A stretch of 64,000 nucleotides of DNA from Humulus lupulus (Eukaryota > Streptophyta > Magnoliopsida > Rosales > Cannabaceae), in the NCBI RefSeq assembly GCF_963169125.1, contig NC_084798.1, positions 198,085,481 to 198,149,480 of the forward strand, given 5' to 3'. Numbering within the stretch: position 1 is the stretch's first letter; the number at the start of each line of letters is the position of its first letter. The position numbers and the translations under genes were made by a program. This document shows positions 1-11,877 of this stretch, piece by piece. The notes under the pieces are model-generated. The model was given only the letters and a program-made list of their open reading frames with translations. It was not told where the DNA came from and did no database searches.

Positions 1-2125
1 TGGAGAGATTTGATATGAGAAAAATGGAGGAAAAATGTGGGTTCCAGGTCGAGCTGCGACCTTGTTCTTCGACGCCGCAGCTCAAGCTGGATGAAGGAGA
101 ATAAGCTGGGCTGCTAGGCTATTTGACCCGCGGTGCCCACTACTGTAGGCAGAAAAGGGCTTTGGGCCCTTGACTTGAGGGGGCCGCGACTCAAGTGCTT
201 GGGGCCGCAACTCATAATAGAAATTTGGCCAAAACGGGTTTTCAGTGACAAGAATTCAAACCTAAGGGCTTGGGATCGATCCCACTACCCGGTTTAGTAG
301 GATTCGACGTCCCAAAGGCTAGGACGTGGTCCGAAAGCATTTATTCACTCGTTAATTACGAGATTCTATATTATGGTTGTGACTAGGTTATCGGTAGGGG
401 CTCGGGATTAGGATCGTGCTCGAGGGTAGTTCTTATTTTACTTTACACTCGGACCTGAGGTAAGAAAACTGCACCCGATATGTGATACATGTGATTATGG
501 TTTGGCTCGAATTGTTGAACAAAATATGAATAGGGAATGAACGCCTGAGAATGTGAATGATTATGATTATGCTTGTGATTGTTGATTAAGCATGCTAAAT
601 GCATTGTATTTGGATATCTGATATATGATATATGTCTATCTGCATTATCTGATTGAGAAAGGCTTGACTTATGAGTCAAGGACGGCAATAGCGCGTTGAG
701 CGCTGGTTGAAAAACATTTAATTATAAGTCAAGGGTGGCAATAGTGCGCTGAGTGCTGGTCGTTTTGGTTAGGCTAACCTGGAGCGCATCATACGCTTGT
801 CCAGCCCAATGCTCGTGGAAAACTCAGCGCCAGGTATGCTAGGCCAGCTCCAAGGGTTGTTATATAGAGGATAGGGCAATGGGCCCCGAGGTGATTTATT
901 AGTCTGATATTTTAGGGCAAGGCCCCGGACATGACTTATGAGTCAAGAGAGAAATTAGTAGGCTGAGTGTCGGTCAAAAGCATTGACTTATAAGTCAGGG
1001 ACGGCAATAGCATTGAGCGTTGGTCGAAAAGCATTAACTTATGAGTCAAGGATGGAAATGGCGCTGAGCGATGTTCGAAAAGCATTGACTTATGAGTCAA
1101 GGATGACAATAGCGTGCTGAGCGCTGGTAGTTTTGGTTAGGATAATCATGAGCACATTAGACGCTTGTCCGACCTATTGGTCATGGAGAAATTCAGTGAC
1201 AGGTATGTTGGGCTATCTCCAAAGGTGGTTATACAGAGGATAGGACTAAGGGCTCCAAGGTGACTTATTAGTTCCATATCCTAGGGCTGGGCCCCGGACT
1301 TTACTTATAAGTAAAGAACGACATTATCATGCTGAGTGCAGGCTAAAAGCATTGACTTATAAGTCAAGGGCGATAATAGCGTTGAGCAATGTTCGATATG
1401 GTTATGCTTAATTAGGAGCACGTTATACTCTTGTCCGACCTATTGGTCGTGGAAAATTCAGTGCTAGGTACGCTGGGCCAGCTCCAAGGCTAGTTATACA
1501 GAAGATTGGGCAATGGGCCCTGGGGTGACTTATTAGTTCCATATCCTAGGGCACTGGGCCTCAGTCTAACTTATTAGTGAGTTATTTATGGCAACCATTA
1601 CCATACGACAATGTAGTCATTCATATGAGTGGTATGCATGCATGTGTAGGGCTATTACTGCTAGGCATGCTTATTGTGATTTGGTAACATGTTATTAACT
1701 GCTTATGAGCGTGTTTAGGTTTTCTTACTGAGCCTTGGTTCACGAGTGCTACATGGTGCAGGTAAAGGGAAAAGAAAGCTGGAACATCCTTGAGTTGGAG
1801 AGCTTAGGTGACAATGTGTACATATGCGGCTGTTCGATCATCACGACCGAGGTTTTAATGGGGAACTAGGGTCAAACCCTATTTTTCCGATTAGGTCGGC
1901 TGGTTGTAACTTTTCTATTATAGTTAACCTTTTTAAATGTATTTTGGGATCCCATGTATGGAAGTAAACGTTTTAGTGAAACAATTGTACCTTTTGACCA
2001 AATTTTTTTACCCTAAACCATTAATCACGTTTAATTACACGATTATGGCCAAATGACTCGTTTAGCGAGTTTAGTACTATTTAAAATACACAATGTAACG
2101 GTCCCTGAGTAGTAGGGCATTACCA
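1..2125 (+). repeat. 5' LTR of element A (left part missing)
   Basis: Matches the 3' LTR from about 8341 onward. It ends near 2125 just before a primer-binding site. The end (agtagggcattacca) corresponds to the tips of related LTRs elsewhere in the window, which end in ttaca. By comparison with the 3' LTR, roughly 0.9 kb of it lies left of the window. It carries an internal block of palindromic repeats (660-1570) and a core block near 1731-1910 shared with four other LTRs here. Confidence 0.85.
660..1570 (+). repeat. Internal LTR repeats with GACTTATNAGTC palindromes
   Basis: Two repeat levels are visible. Short units contain TTGACTTATGAGTCAA or TTGACTTATAAGTCAA (for example 664-679, 983-998, 1352-1367) followed by a gcaatagcg..gagcgctggtcg segment. 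A longer unit with CGCTTGTCCGRCC, GGCCAGCTCCAAGG and CCATATCCTAGGG starts near 770, 1130 and 1395. The same structure recurs in the 3' LTR at about 8990-9900. The version at 1352-1367 is a perfect 16-base palindrome. Confidence 0.8.
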
Positions 2126-2127
2126 CT

Positions 2128-2141
2128 TGGTATAAGAGCGT
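2128..2141 (+). other. Primer-binding site of element A (tRNA-iMet type)
   Basis: TGGTATAAGAGCG lies three bases after the LTR end. Plant LTR elements primed by initiator Met-tRNA use TGGTATCAGAGC at this place; this copy carries substitutions. It is a primer complement, not a tRNA gene. Confidence 0.75.
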
Positions 2142-2923
2142 GCCAAGGTTAAAGGTTCCTGAAGATAAGTTGCACATGTACACTCGTCACTAAAGATAAG
2201 CTCCACTCCGGGTATGTTGACTATTTATGTGGTTATGTGTTTAACTGCTTAAATAGGATATAAATGTCTTACTTGCATGCCTTATTAGGAAGCATGAGAT
2301 ATTCTGATAGGGTCTGGCCCTTGACTGTTGATATGATTATATACTTGCCTGCTCAGTTGATATAAGAATGTGTTATCAGCAAGCTAGAGTTGAGAACATG
2401 ATAATTAGTTGGCAAGAGCATGGTTTATTGATTTATGCATGAATGTTATGGACATGTATTTTAGCACTACAATGATATGTGAATGTGGTGTTGTTTGGTG
2501 TTCCCATGGGGAAAGGCTTTTGGATGTGCTCATCATGCTTAATGGGTCAAGTTATTGATTGCAGATGAACTTAGGGGTTATGTACCCAAGGCAGTTAAAG
2601 GGACTTGGTGGTGTTTATGTTGAAGCTGGAAATTATGGCCAGGGCCAGAGCCCTTCGCCTACCCCTCATAATTGGCAACAGGTGTTTACAGATATGCAAG
2701 TAAGATTGTGGAGACAAGAGGAAGAGATTAGGTGTTTAAAACAACAGTTCTGTCAGGGAACACCTCTTTTTGTTATGCCTGGAGTGGCACCAGTTTTGGC
2801 TCAGCCTAGGGTTGAGAACAGGTGGGAATTTCTATATGAGAGATTTCAGGAATATTGCCCTCCAGTTTTTTAGGGAAGCCTAGATCCATTCAGAGCTTAG
2901 CAATGGATGGGCATAGTGAGTTC

Positions 2924-3974
2924 TGTTATATTATTTCATATAATATAATATTAGATTAAATAATGTGACAAAATGTGATTTGTCACACCTTGTAACATAT
3001 TATTGAGAGTCACAAAATTGGACATATGTGTGTGCCCAAATGTGACATATTTTGGAGTTATAAAATCAGTTACAAATTTGTAACTCCCAAATATTACCCA
3101 ATAATGTGTATATTATATGTTACACATTTGAGATTGGATTTCACAAAGTCATGATGATATATGACTGTTGGAGACATGTTTTTATCTCCCAATAGGTGTT
3201 TGGAGGTTACAAAATCATGTGGGAAAGGATTTGGGACGTTTTGGAAAAATCACATTTTTGGCTGAAAAAAGGCTCTGGCCTCGACCACTGTCTTTCCCTA
3301 GCCGCGGCCTGGAGGACAGAGGCCAGTGGCCGCGGCCACTGATGATTCTGGCTGCGGCCAGTGAGGCTGACAGCCTATGTGGTTTTTCAGTTTTTTCCAA
3401 ATTGAACGGTTCTAACATCCCAAATAACTCCCAAATCTCCATTTTAATTCCATAAACATCCAATTAAAACATTGGTAATAGCCATGGGGGTTGGTGGAAT
3501 TTGAAATTCAAAGGGGCATCTCAAACTCTATAAATAGGAGCCTAATGCTCACTTGTAAGACACACCATTTTCCATCCACAAAGCACTTGGCTGGAAAACA
3601 CACCAAAAGGCTTGATAATTCCAGAGCGCTATTTCCTAGAGAGATCCCTTAGTGCTTAGAGAATAGGGGGAAATAAGCTTTTGGACAAAGGTCTTGAACC
3701 TTGTTCAAGTTGGTGATCCCCACTACTCTACACTTTGGTCGTGTGAGAGTTTGTTTTATTTTCATTCTTTTGATCTTGTTGATCTTGTTTACTTGTATTA
3801 TTATTATTTTGAGTTTGTAATCTTCTTCTTCTACATCTTTCTAGTTTCTTGTACTTTGAGCAATTGAGTTGTAATATTTATTTAATCAATTACCTTGTCT
3901 ATTGTATTTTTTGCATAGAGTTGTATATTGGTTTTTCCATATTTCCATTGAGCAATAATATATATTCTCTAACA
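2924..3974 (+). mobile_element. Solo LTR, Ty1/copia-like, inside gag of element A
   Basis: A 1051-base segment begins TGTTATATTATT and ends ATTCTCTAACA, so its tips form TGTTA..TAACA. It is flanked by the perfect 5-bp target duplication AGTTC (2919-2923 and 3975-3979). It contains a TATA box at 3528 and no coding sequence. One LTR with intact target duplication is the footprint of recombination between the two LTRs of a full element. Assignment to copia is a guess from LTR style. Confidence 0.88.
3528..3537 (+). promoter_or_regulatory. TATA box of the copia-like solo LTR
   Basis: CTATAAATAG is followed by a stretch beginning ctaatgctcacttgtaag, the usual layout of the U3/R border in a plant LTR. 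It suggests rightward transcription starting about 30 bases downstream. Confidence 0.6.
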
Positions 3975-4819
3975 AGTTCCATCCTCGAATTTATGGGGGC
4001 TGGTAGCTCAAGAAAGGGTGATATGTGCTACGTATGTTACGGGAGGATGCTCGGACTTGGTGGGAAGTGATATCCCAGACACAGGATACAACTGCGATGA
4101 ATTAGGAGAAATTTAGGCAGTTGTTTAATGAAAGATATTATTGTGACGCAGTTAAGACTGTGAAGACAAATTAATTTCTAAGCCCGGTTCAGGGAAATAC
4201 GACGATAACATAGTATGTTAACGAATTCAATGGGTGGCCAAGTTTTCTTTTGATATGGTACCCACGAATGTGGCCTAGAAGGAGCGATTTATCCAGGGAT
4301 TGATTTTCAAGATAGCTTAGGGCGTTAGAATCGTCCCCAGTACATGAGATCTCTACCTATGCTCAGGCGGTAGAGAAGGCTCTCGTTGTTGAGGGCACAA
4401 GAAATGAGATATGGAGGGAGAGTGTTGGAGAGCACAGAGCTCAGGCAGTGATACCTCCGTTTATTGGATCAGGCAGGGGCAGAGGCCCCAGTGATCAGGA
4501 AAGAAAAGTTAGTAACATTTTCAGTTGCTCTGGATTAGAAAAGGGGTTCCGAAATACTCAGATAGGCCATCAGGGCAAGGACAAATACTGGAAACTCTAC
4601 CTAGAATGCGCTCGGTGTAAGAGACGCCATCTGGAGGAATGCCGAGCAACGACATGTTTCTTATGTGGGATGGCTGGGCACCTCAGAAGGGATTGCCTAG
4701 GAGTGAGGAAGGATGAATCAAAGGGGGCAGACAACTTGACTATAGCTCAAGTTTACGTTCTGACATAGTCAGAGGCTGAGACTGAGGCTAGTCCCTGAGT
4801 AGTGACAGGTCAACTTTCT

Positions 4820-7372
4820 AGTTCTAATTCTTATATTGTACTGATTGGTTTTGGTGCCATGTGGTTCTTTGTTTTTCTGCATCAAGTGGAGGCATAGACT
4901 TAGTATGTGGATGTCATTTCTATGTTGTGATGAGAATTTGGAACCCTATTGGTAACTTTAAAGAGATGGGTTACATTATTCTGGGAAAATATTTATCAGT
5001 TGATTTGATAAAGTTGGTTATGACTGACTTTGATATGATCTTGGATATGGATTGGTTAGCCACGTATGGGGCAACAATAGATTGAAAGAAAAAGATGGTA
5101 ACCCTTGGGCCTGAGGGTGAGAAAGCCTTTGTATTTGTTGGCACTGTGCATGGACCTTGTATACTTATGATATCAGTACTTAGAGCTAGAAATCTATTGC
5201 ATGGTGGTTGCATAGGATTCTTAGCTAGTGTGGTGGATACCACTCAGGTTGTGCTAGTGGGACCAGGACATACTAGATTAGTCTGAGAGATTTTGGATGT
5301 GTTTCCAGAGGATTTTCTATGGTTACCTCTACACAGAGAGAAAGCATTTATTATTGAACTGGCACCAAAGACAGAGCCAGTATTTAGGGCACCATATAAA
5401 ACGGCTCCAGCAGAGCTAAAAGAACTAAAGGTTCAGTTACTAGGTAAGACGGTATTCTCCAAGATGGATCTTCCATCTGGTTATTACCAGTTGAGGATCA
5501 GCGAGAAGGATATGCAAAAGACTGCTTTTCATATCAAATATGGGCATTAGGAGTTCTTAGTCATGTCTTTTGGTTTGACTATTGCCCCGGCAACGCCAAT
5601 GGATTTGATGAACATGATGTTCAAAGATTATCTAAGTTGGGTCATGATCGTCTTTATCGACGATATTGTGGTATACTCTCAGTTAGAGATTGGCCAAGGC
5701 CAAGGAATACCTCAGAGATCAAGAGTTTCCTTGGATTGGCAAGGTATTACATGTGTTTTGTGGAAGAGTTCTCAAGGATTGTTACCTCATTAACAGAACT
5801 GACATGGAAAAATCAGAAGTTTGTATGGTCAGATAAGTGTGAGAACAACTTCCAAGAACTGAAGTGGTGATTTATTACAGCTATAGTTCTGAGTCTTCCT
5901 ACAGATCAAAACAAGTTTATAATGTATTGCGACGCCTCGAGACAGGATTTGGGTTGTGTTTTTATACAAATAGGGAAGGTGATTGCCTATGCATCACGTC
6001 AGTTGAGGGATATGACCAGAGCTAGAGTAGAGTTACTGGTGGGCCAATTGGCCAACATTATACTTAAGTTTACTCTTTTAGAAAGGATCAAAGAAAAACA
6101 GTTGAGTAACCCACAGTTGGGAAAAAGTAGATGGGATATCTTAGCTAAAATATCCAAGGACTATACAGTGTCAAGCATGATTTTATTGAGGTATAAGGAT
6201 CAGATTTGTGTTTCGATGGACACTGGGATTAAATGGGCGATTCTGGAAGAATCTCATACTACCCTTTATTCTCTACATCCAAACACCATGAAGATGTACT
6301 AGGATATGAAAGCTTTATATTGGTGGCCTGGGATGAAGAGGGACGTAACTGAGTACATGGCAAAGTGCCTGACCTGTTAGTAGATCAAGGCAGAGTATCA
6401 GAAAACAGTAAGGCTATTACAGCTTTTGAGTATTCCAGAGTGGAAATAGGAGTACATCACGATGGATTTCGTGGTGGAGTTGCCTAAGGCAGTGGGCCAG
6501 CATGATTCAATTAAGATCATTATGGACTGGTTTATGAAGTCAACTCACTTTTTACCAGCGAGGATGAACAATATAGTTGACTAGTATGCAGATCTCTATG
6601 TGAGAGAGATGGTATGCCTTCATGGGACTTCGAGGTCTATCCTATCGGATAGGGACCATGTCTTTACTTCCAAGTGTTGAGGAAGGTTATTGTAGGCGAT
6701 GAGTACAACTTATCATCCTTAGACTGATGGTAAGTCAGAGAGGATTATCCAGATATTGGAAGACATGTTGAGAGCATGTATATTGGACTTTGAAGGGGTC
6801 CTGGGATGAATATTTTCCTCTAATATAATTTTCCTTGTTAGAATGGTAGAAAGTGTAGATCTCCCATTCACTGGAATGAGATGGGTGAGAGGAAATATTT
6901 GGGTCCTGAGGTAGTTCACAGGACCACCGAGGCTATGGGAAAGATTAGAGCTTGGATGCTCACTTCGCAGAATAGACATAAAAGGTTATACTAATCTGAA
7001 GCAGAGGAACGTAGAGTTCATAGTGGGAGACTATGTCTTCCTTAGAGTCTCACCATGGAAATGGGTGCGAAGATTTGGGGGAAAAAGGGCAAGTTGAGCC
7101 CTAGATTTTTAGGAGCGTTTGAGATCTTGGAGAGGATTGGTTAGGTGGCCTATAGTTTGGCCTTACCTTCGTCACTGTCAGTCGTACACAATATATTTCA
7201 TATTTCGACCTTTCAGAATTATGTATCAGACGTGACTCATGTATTGAGTTACGAAGATCTGGAGCTTGAGGCAGATCTCTCCTATGAGGAATAGCCAGTC
7301 CAGATACGAGACAGAAAAGATAAGGTTCCGAGGAACAAAATTATTCCTTTGGTTAAGGTATCATGAGCTGTT
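4820..7372 (+). pseudogene. pol of element A (protease, RT, RNase H, integrase), degenerate
   Basis: Domain remnants occur in order. Protease to RT linker is 4960-5280 (DFDMILDMDWLATYGATID). RT is 5293-5690, with [25 protein letters not shown] and FIDDIVVYS (catalytic DD present). RNase H starts near 5922 (YCDASRQDLGCV). The integrase zinc region is near 6240-6390 (H, H, CLTC). The integrase core is 6450-6760, with MDFVVELPK, LSDRDHVF and a degraded T-Y-H-P-x-T-D-G. The C-terminal tail is 6990-7372. Compared with the family, RT lacks about 60 residues before FSKMDL, and further parts are missing after VVYS and inside RNase H. Many stops sit at positions normally Gln or Trp. A chromodomain expected at the end is not recognisable. 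Confidence 0.82.
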
Positions 7373-7415
7373 CAGATAAAATTTCGAGGACGAAATTCCT
7401 GTAAACAGGGATAGT

Positions 7416-10400
7416 TGTAACATCACAAATTACCTAATAGGGCTTAGGGCCTTGATTAAGGGGCTAGGATGGAAAATTATGGAAATTATGTGATTATGTG
7501 ATATATATATATATATGTGTATCATTATATGATTATGTGAGTTATATTATAATATGACTTGATATGCAGGTTTAGTTGTATTAAATATGCATGTGGGCCC
7601 ATTTCTGATTAAAAGGACAATTTTCATTATTTGGCCTGTTACGGGTATATTTGGCATACATGTGATATATGTGTAGGACCACTTCATTATGTGGATATAT
7701 TTGGGTTACTCGGCATGAGACGATCCTAGGGAGCAAGCCAGTGGGAAAGTCACAACGGGACCGATACTTGACTCGGGGCGAGTGAAGGGTTATTTTGGGT
7801 ATTTAGTACATTACCGGGTTATTGGGTAATGGGAGTAAATATTTGAGGATTTATTTGGAGTTAGTGGGATCAGGAGAGAATTATGGGGATTTGGACTATT
7901 TTACCCTCGAGGAAGTTTTTGGGGTACCCCGAGCCTTGGGATATGCTTAAGGTTACTTAAAGCTCAAAGTAACCTGATAGAAACAGAAAGTATGTTCAGT
8001 ATTCTCTCTCTCTCCCATTCTCTTTTTGGCGTTCGATAGCATTTTCGAAGGAAACTCGAGTTTTAGGGCTCAAATTCTAGCAAGGTTAGAGTCATAACGA
8101 TTCTAAGGAAGATTATAAGCTTGATAGACAGAGGATTTAGCGGAAAAATGATATAATCAGAGGTAATTTAAGCTTTGAAATTTCGAGTTTCTGTTTTCTT
8201 AAATTTCTTAAGCTTTGATTGGATTTTATGGTTTTGACGAGTTTTTGGATGGTTTGAAATTTGGGTTTTGATGTTCTTGGCTGCTGAGTTGATTGGGAAC
8301 TTTGTTTTTGGGATTTGGATATGTTTTGATAGGTTTATGGAAGGATTTGATATGAGAAAAATGAAGGAAAAATCTGGGTTCCATGTCGAGCCGCGACCCT
8401 ATTCTTGGGCGCCGTGGCTCAAGCTGAATGAAGGAGAAGAAGCTGGGTTGCTGGGTGCTTGTTCGGCGTGCCGCGGTGCTAGTGCAGGCAGAAAAGGGCT
8501 TTAGGCCCCTACCTTAAGCGGGCTGCTGCTCAAAATAGAAATTTGGCTAAAACAGGTTCTTCTTGATGGGAACTCAAACCTAAGGGTTTGGGATCGATCC
8601 TACTACCTGGTTTAGTTGGATTCGACGTCCCAAAGGCTAGGACTCGGTCCAGAAGTATTTCTTTACTCGTTATTGACGGGATTCTATATTATGGTTGTGA
8701 CTAGGTTATCGCTAGGGGCTCGGGATTAGGATCGCGCTCGAGGGTCATTCTTATTTTACTTCACACTCGGACCTGAGGTAAGAAAACTGGACTCGGTATG
8801 TGATACATGTGATTATGGCTTGGACCGAATTGTTGAACAGGAATATGAATAGGGCATGAACGCATGAGAATGTGAATGATTATGATTATTCTTGTGATTG
8901 TTGATTAAGCATGCTAAATGCATTGTATTTGGATATCTGATATATGATATATGCATGTCTGCATTATCTGATTGAGAAAGGCTTTACTTATGAGTCAAGG
9001 ACGTCAATAACGCGTTGAGCGCTGGTCGAAAAGCATTGACTTATAAGTCAAGGGCAGCAATAGCGTGCTGAGTGCTTGTCGTTTTGGTTAGGCTAACCAG
9101 GAGCACATCATATGCTTGTCCGGCCCAATGGTCGTGGAAAACTCAACGCCAGGTACGCTGGGCCAGCTCCAAGGCTTGATATTTAGAGGATAGGGCAATG
9201 GGCCCTGAGGTGACTTATTAGTCCCATATCCTAGGGTTGGACCCCATACTTAACTTATGAGTCAAGAACAACATTAGCACGTTGAATGCCAGTCGAAAGC
9301 ATTGACTTATAAATCAAGGACAACAATAACATTTAGCTCTAGTCGAAAAGCATTAACTAATGAGTCACGGACGGCAATGGCACTAAGCGCTGGTCGAAAA
9401 GCATTGACTTATGAGTCAAGGATGACAATAGCGCGCTGAGCGCTGGTCGTTTTGGTTAGGCTAATCAGGAGTGCACTATACGTTTGTCATACCTATTGGT
9501 TGTGGAGAAATTTAGCGCTAGGTACGCTGGGCCAACTCCAAGGCTGGTTACATAGAGGATAGATCTAAGGGCCCCAGGGTGACTTATTAGTCCCATATCC
9601 TAGGGATGGGCCCCGGACTTGACTTATAAGTCAAGAATGACATTAGCATGCTGAGTGTGGGCCGAAAGCATTTACTTATAAGTTAAGGGTGATAATAGCA
9701 CACTGAGCGCTAGTCGATATGGTTATGCCTAGCACAGAGTGCGTTATACGCTTATTCGAACTATTGGTTGTGGAAAATTCAACGTCAGATATGTTGGGCC
9801 AGCTTCAAGTCTAGTTATAGAGAGGATAGAGCAATGGGCCCCAAGGTGACTTATTAGTCCCATATCCTAGGGCACTGGGCCTCAGTCTAACTTATTAGTC
9901 AGTTAATTTTGGCAACCAACCCCATATGACACTGTAGTCATTCATATGAGTGGTATGCATGCATGATTAGGGTTATTATTGCTAGGCATGCTTATTATGA
10001 TTTGGTAACATATTATTAACTGCTTATGAGCATGTTTAAGTTTTCTTGCTGAGCCTTGGCTCACGGGTTCTACATGGTGCAGGTAAAGGGAAAAGAAAGT
10101 TGAACCATCCTTGAGTTGGAGAGCTTAGGTGACGATGTGTACATATGCGACTGCTCGACCACCACGACCAAGGTTTTAAAGAGGAACTAGGGTCAAACCC
10201 TATTTTGCTGCTTAGGTCAGTTGGTTGTAACTTTTTTTATTGTAGTTAACATTTTTAAATGTATTTTGTGATCTCATGTATGGAACTAAACGTTTTAGTG
10301 AAACGGTTGTACCTTTTGACCAAATTTTTTAACCTTATACCATTAATCACATTTAGTTACATGATTATGGCCAAATGACTAGTTTAGCGAGTTTAACACT

Positions 10401-10433
10401 ATTTAAAATACACAGTGTAATAGTCCTTGAGTA
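7416..10433 (+). repeat. 3' LTR of element A (last bases lost)
   Basis: Begins TGTAACATCACAAATT right after the conserved pol tail sequence (atttcgaggacgaaatt) and runs about 3.0 kb. Its beginning matches the start of the solo LTR at 33092-35004 read on the minus strand. From 8341 it matches the 5' LTR. It stops matching at gtccttgagta, about 17 bases short of the expected end. Internal palindromic repeats lie at about 8990-9900. Confidence 0.85.
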
Positions 10434-11869
10434 AAGTCTATGAATAAAGACTTTGATGAAATCATCTCCAGATGATTCCCAACTTCGTTAAGGGCCAGAT
10501 CAGTACACCTATTCGTTTTTACCTAGGCCATCTGCGATGCAATTGCAAGTTGTAGGAAAACATCATATTCGTCAAGACAAATCAAAGATCTATGTGAAAA
10601 ATAATTTCACTTAATTGCGTCCAAATTGGGGCATAAGGCTGGAAATAAAAAAATCCAGCGATTCCAAATTACAAGGTGAAGCAATCACGTCAGTTTAAGG
10701 AAAGATCCACTTATGGCAGTGGCTTGTTCAAGTTGTTAATAGTGATAAAACCATTGCTTGGAACCCTATGTACATTTATGCATTTATGGAATGGATGGAT
10801 ATCACAATGAAGCTTGAAAACCAAGAAAATATCTCATGTTCGTTAACTTGTATACAACACATTAGAACAAAAGGTGGAACATGATCACCTATGAGTATGC
10901 AATCAGTTCGCCTATGAGTATAAACTATAAATCCTCAAAAAAATAGTTGTGCACTTATGCATACACTCCAAAGGCGAACAAGGAGTCGACCCTTGTTCTT
11001 CCATAATGGTCTATACTAGGCAAACAGGAAGTTAGGAGGGCTCAAAAACTTTGTAAGGCTAGTGTGTGGAATTTTACTTGCTTCTATGTCTTTATTAGGG
11101 GAAAGAGCTGCCAAAGAAGGACTAGAATAACTTGCCAAAAGCATGTAAAGAACCTGTTTGTTTCTATATTTCCACACAGAAAGAGATCCTGTTTTCCCAT
11201 TGTAGCCTATACTAGGCGAACATGAATGTAATGATATGTTTAAAATTCTTCCAAGTTGTTAATAGAATCCTATTCTCACGCCTAACAGAGTCCTGTTCTT
11301 GCGTTTAAGAGAGCCCTATTCTCATGCCTATGAGAATCCTGTTCTCGCGCCTAAGAGAATCATGTTCTCGCGCCTAAAAGAACCCTGCTCTTGTGCCTAT
11401 GATAATCCTGTTCTCGCGCCTAAGAGAATCTTGTTCTCGCGCCTAAAAGAACCCTGCTCTTGTGCCTATGATAATCCTGTTCTCGCGCCTAAGAGAACCC
11501 TATTCTCATGCCTATGAGAATCTTGTTCTCGCACTTAAGAGATTCCTGTTCATGCGCTAAGAGAGTCCTGTTCTCACGCCTATGATAATCCTATTCTCGT
11601 GCTAAAAAGAATCTTGTTCACCCTATATCACAGGCAATTTTGAGATGACGTATATGAGCTATCAAGGACATCAACTCGCAAGCTTCGTGACACCCGAGAT
11701 CAAATTCGAGCTCTCATGGAAAATAGGGTCTATATGTTCGTTTATAATTCTTTAAAACTATTAGTGAATGAAACTTCAAAAACAAAGGGATATTTATGAA
11801 AATAACAGCTCGAAATCATTAGTGAAAATTCTGAGGTCGGAGATATTCGAGCAATAGACAGAATTTATC
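10434..11869 (+). other. Non-coding DNA, probably internal region of Tat-like element B
   Basis: No protein of any recognised family is visible. The text is rich in ctgttcgcctatgag-like phrases that also fill 16138-19400 and 24000-26150, which is why I assign it to element B; this is inference from style, not from alignment. It holds the 23-base minisatellite at 11262-11625. Confidence 0.4.
11262..11625 (+). repeat. 23-base minisatellite, about 16 copies
   Basis: The repeating unit resembles gaatcctgttctcgcgccta(a/t)gag. In the centre (about 11345-11500) three units form a 69-base higher-order repeat. Because 69 is a multiple of three, the array produces a spurious open frame with a 23-residue periodic peptide. 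Confidence 0.85.
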
Positions 11870-11877
11870 TTCGAGCT
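11870..11877. other. hAT target-site duplication, left
   Basis: TTCGAGCT, repeated exactly at 16130-16137. Eight bases is the hAT superfamily signature. Confidence 0.9.

Larger units (their letters stand above)
2559..4768 (+). pseudogene. gag of element A, split by a solo LTR
   Basis: The first part (2559-2873) resembles a gypsy gag N-terminus and ends in a segment like F-Y-E-R-F-x-x-Y-x-P-P-V-F, interrupted by a TAG at 2871. A copia solo LTR occupies 2924-3974. Past it the reading resumes with a degenerate gag core (a WWE-type motif near 4057). At 4448-4768 it shows a zinc knuckle, CFLCGMAGHLRRDC (C-x2-C-x4-H-x4-C, near 4656-4697), preceded by a second Cys cluster. Gag proteins form the capsid that packages the element RNA. 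This copy has multiple frameshifts and stops and cannot make a protein. Confidence 0.8.
1..10433 (+). mobile_element. Ty3/gypsy LTR retrotransposon A (probable Tekay/Del lineage), decayed
   Basis: Bases 1-2125 and about 8341-10433 are the same sequence, visibly diverged, and enclose gag-pol remnants in the order gag, protease, reverse transcriptase, RNase H, integrase. This order, the initiator-Met-type primer site at 2128 and the integrase tail ending in a PLVKV-like segment fit the chromovirus Tekay/Del lineage of Ty3/gypsy; the lineage is inferred. The 5' LTR start lies off the left edge. The 3' LTR stops about 17 bases before the expected LTR end, so no target duplication can be scored. 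A copia solo LTR sits inside gag. The element is certainly dead: every domain has stops, and parts of reverse transcriptase and RNase H are deleted. Confidence 0.9.

Noticed and set aside
2121..2160. Possible tRNA gene fragment
   Set aside because: Only the 3' complement of initiator Met-tRNA is present, directly after an LTR; it is a primer-binding site.
11299..11517. 72-codon open frame with periodic peptide
   Set aside because: It is the 23-base minisatellite read in frame; the 69-base higher-order unit keeps it open by arithmetic.
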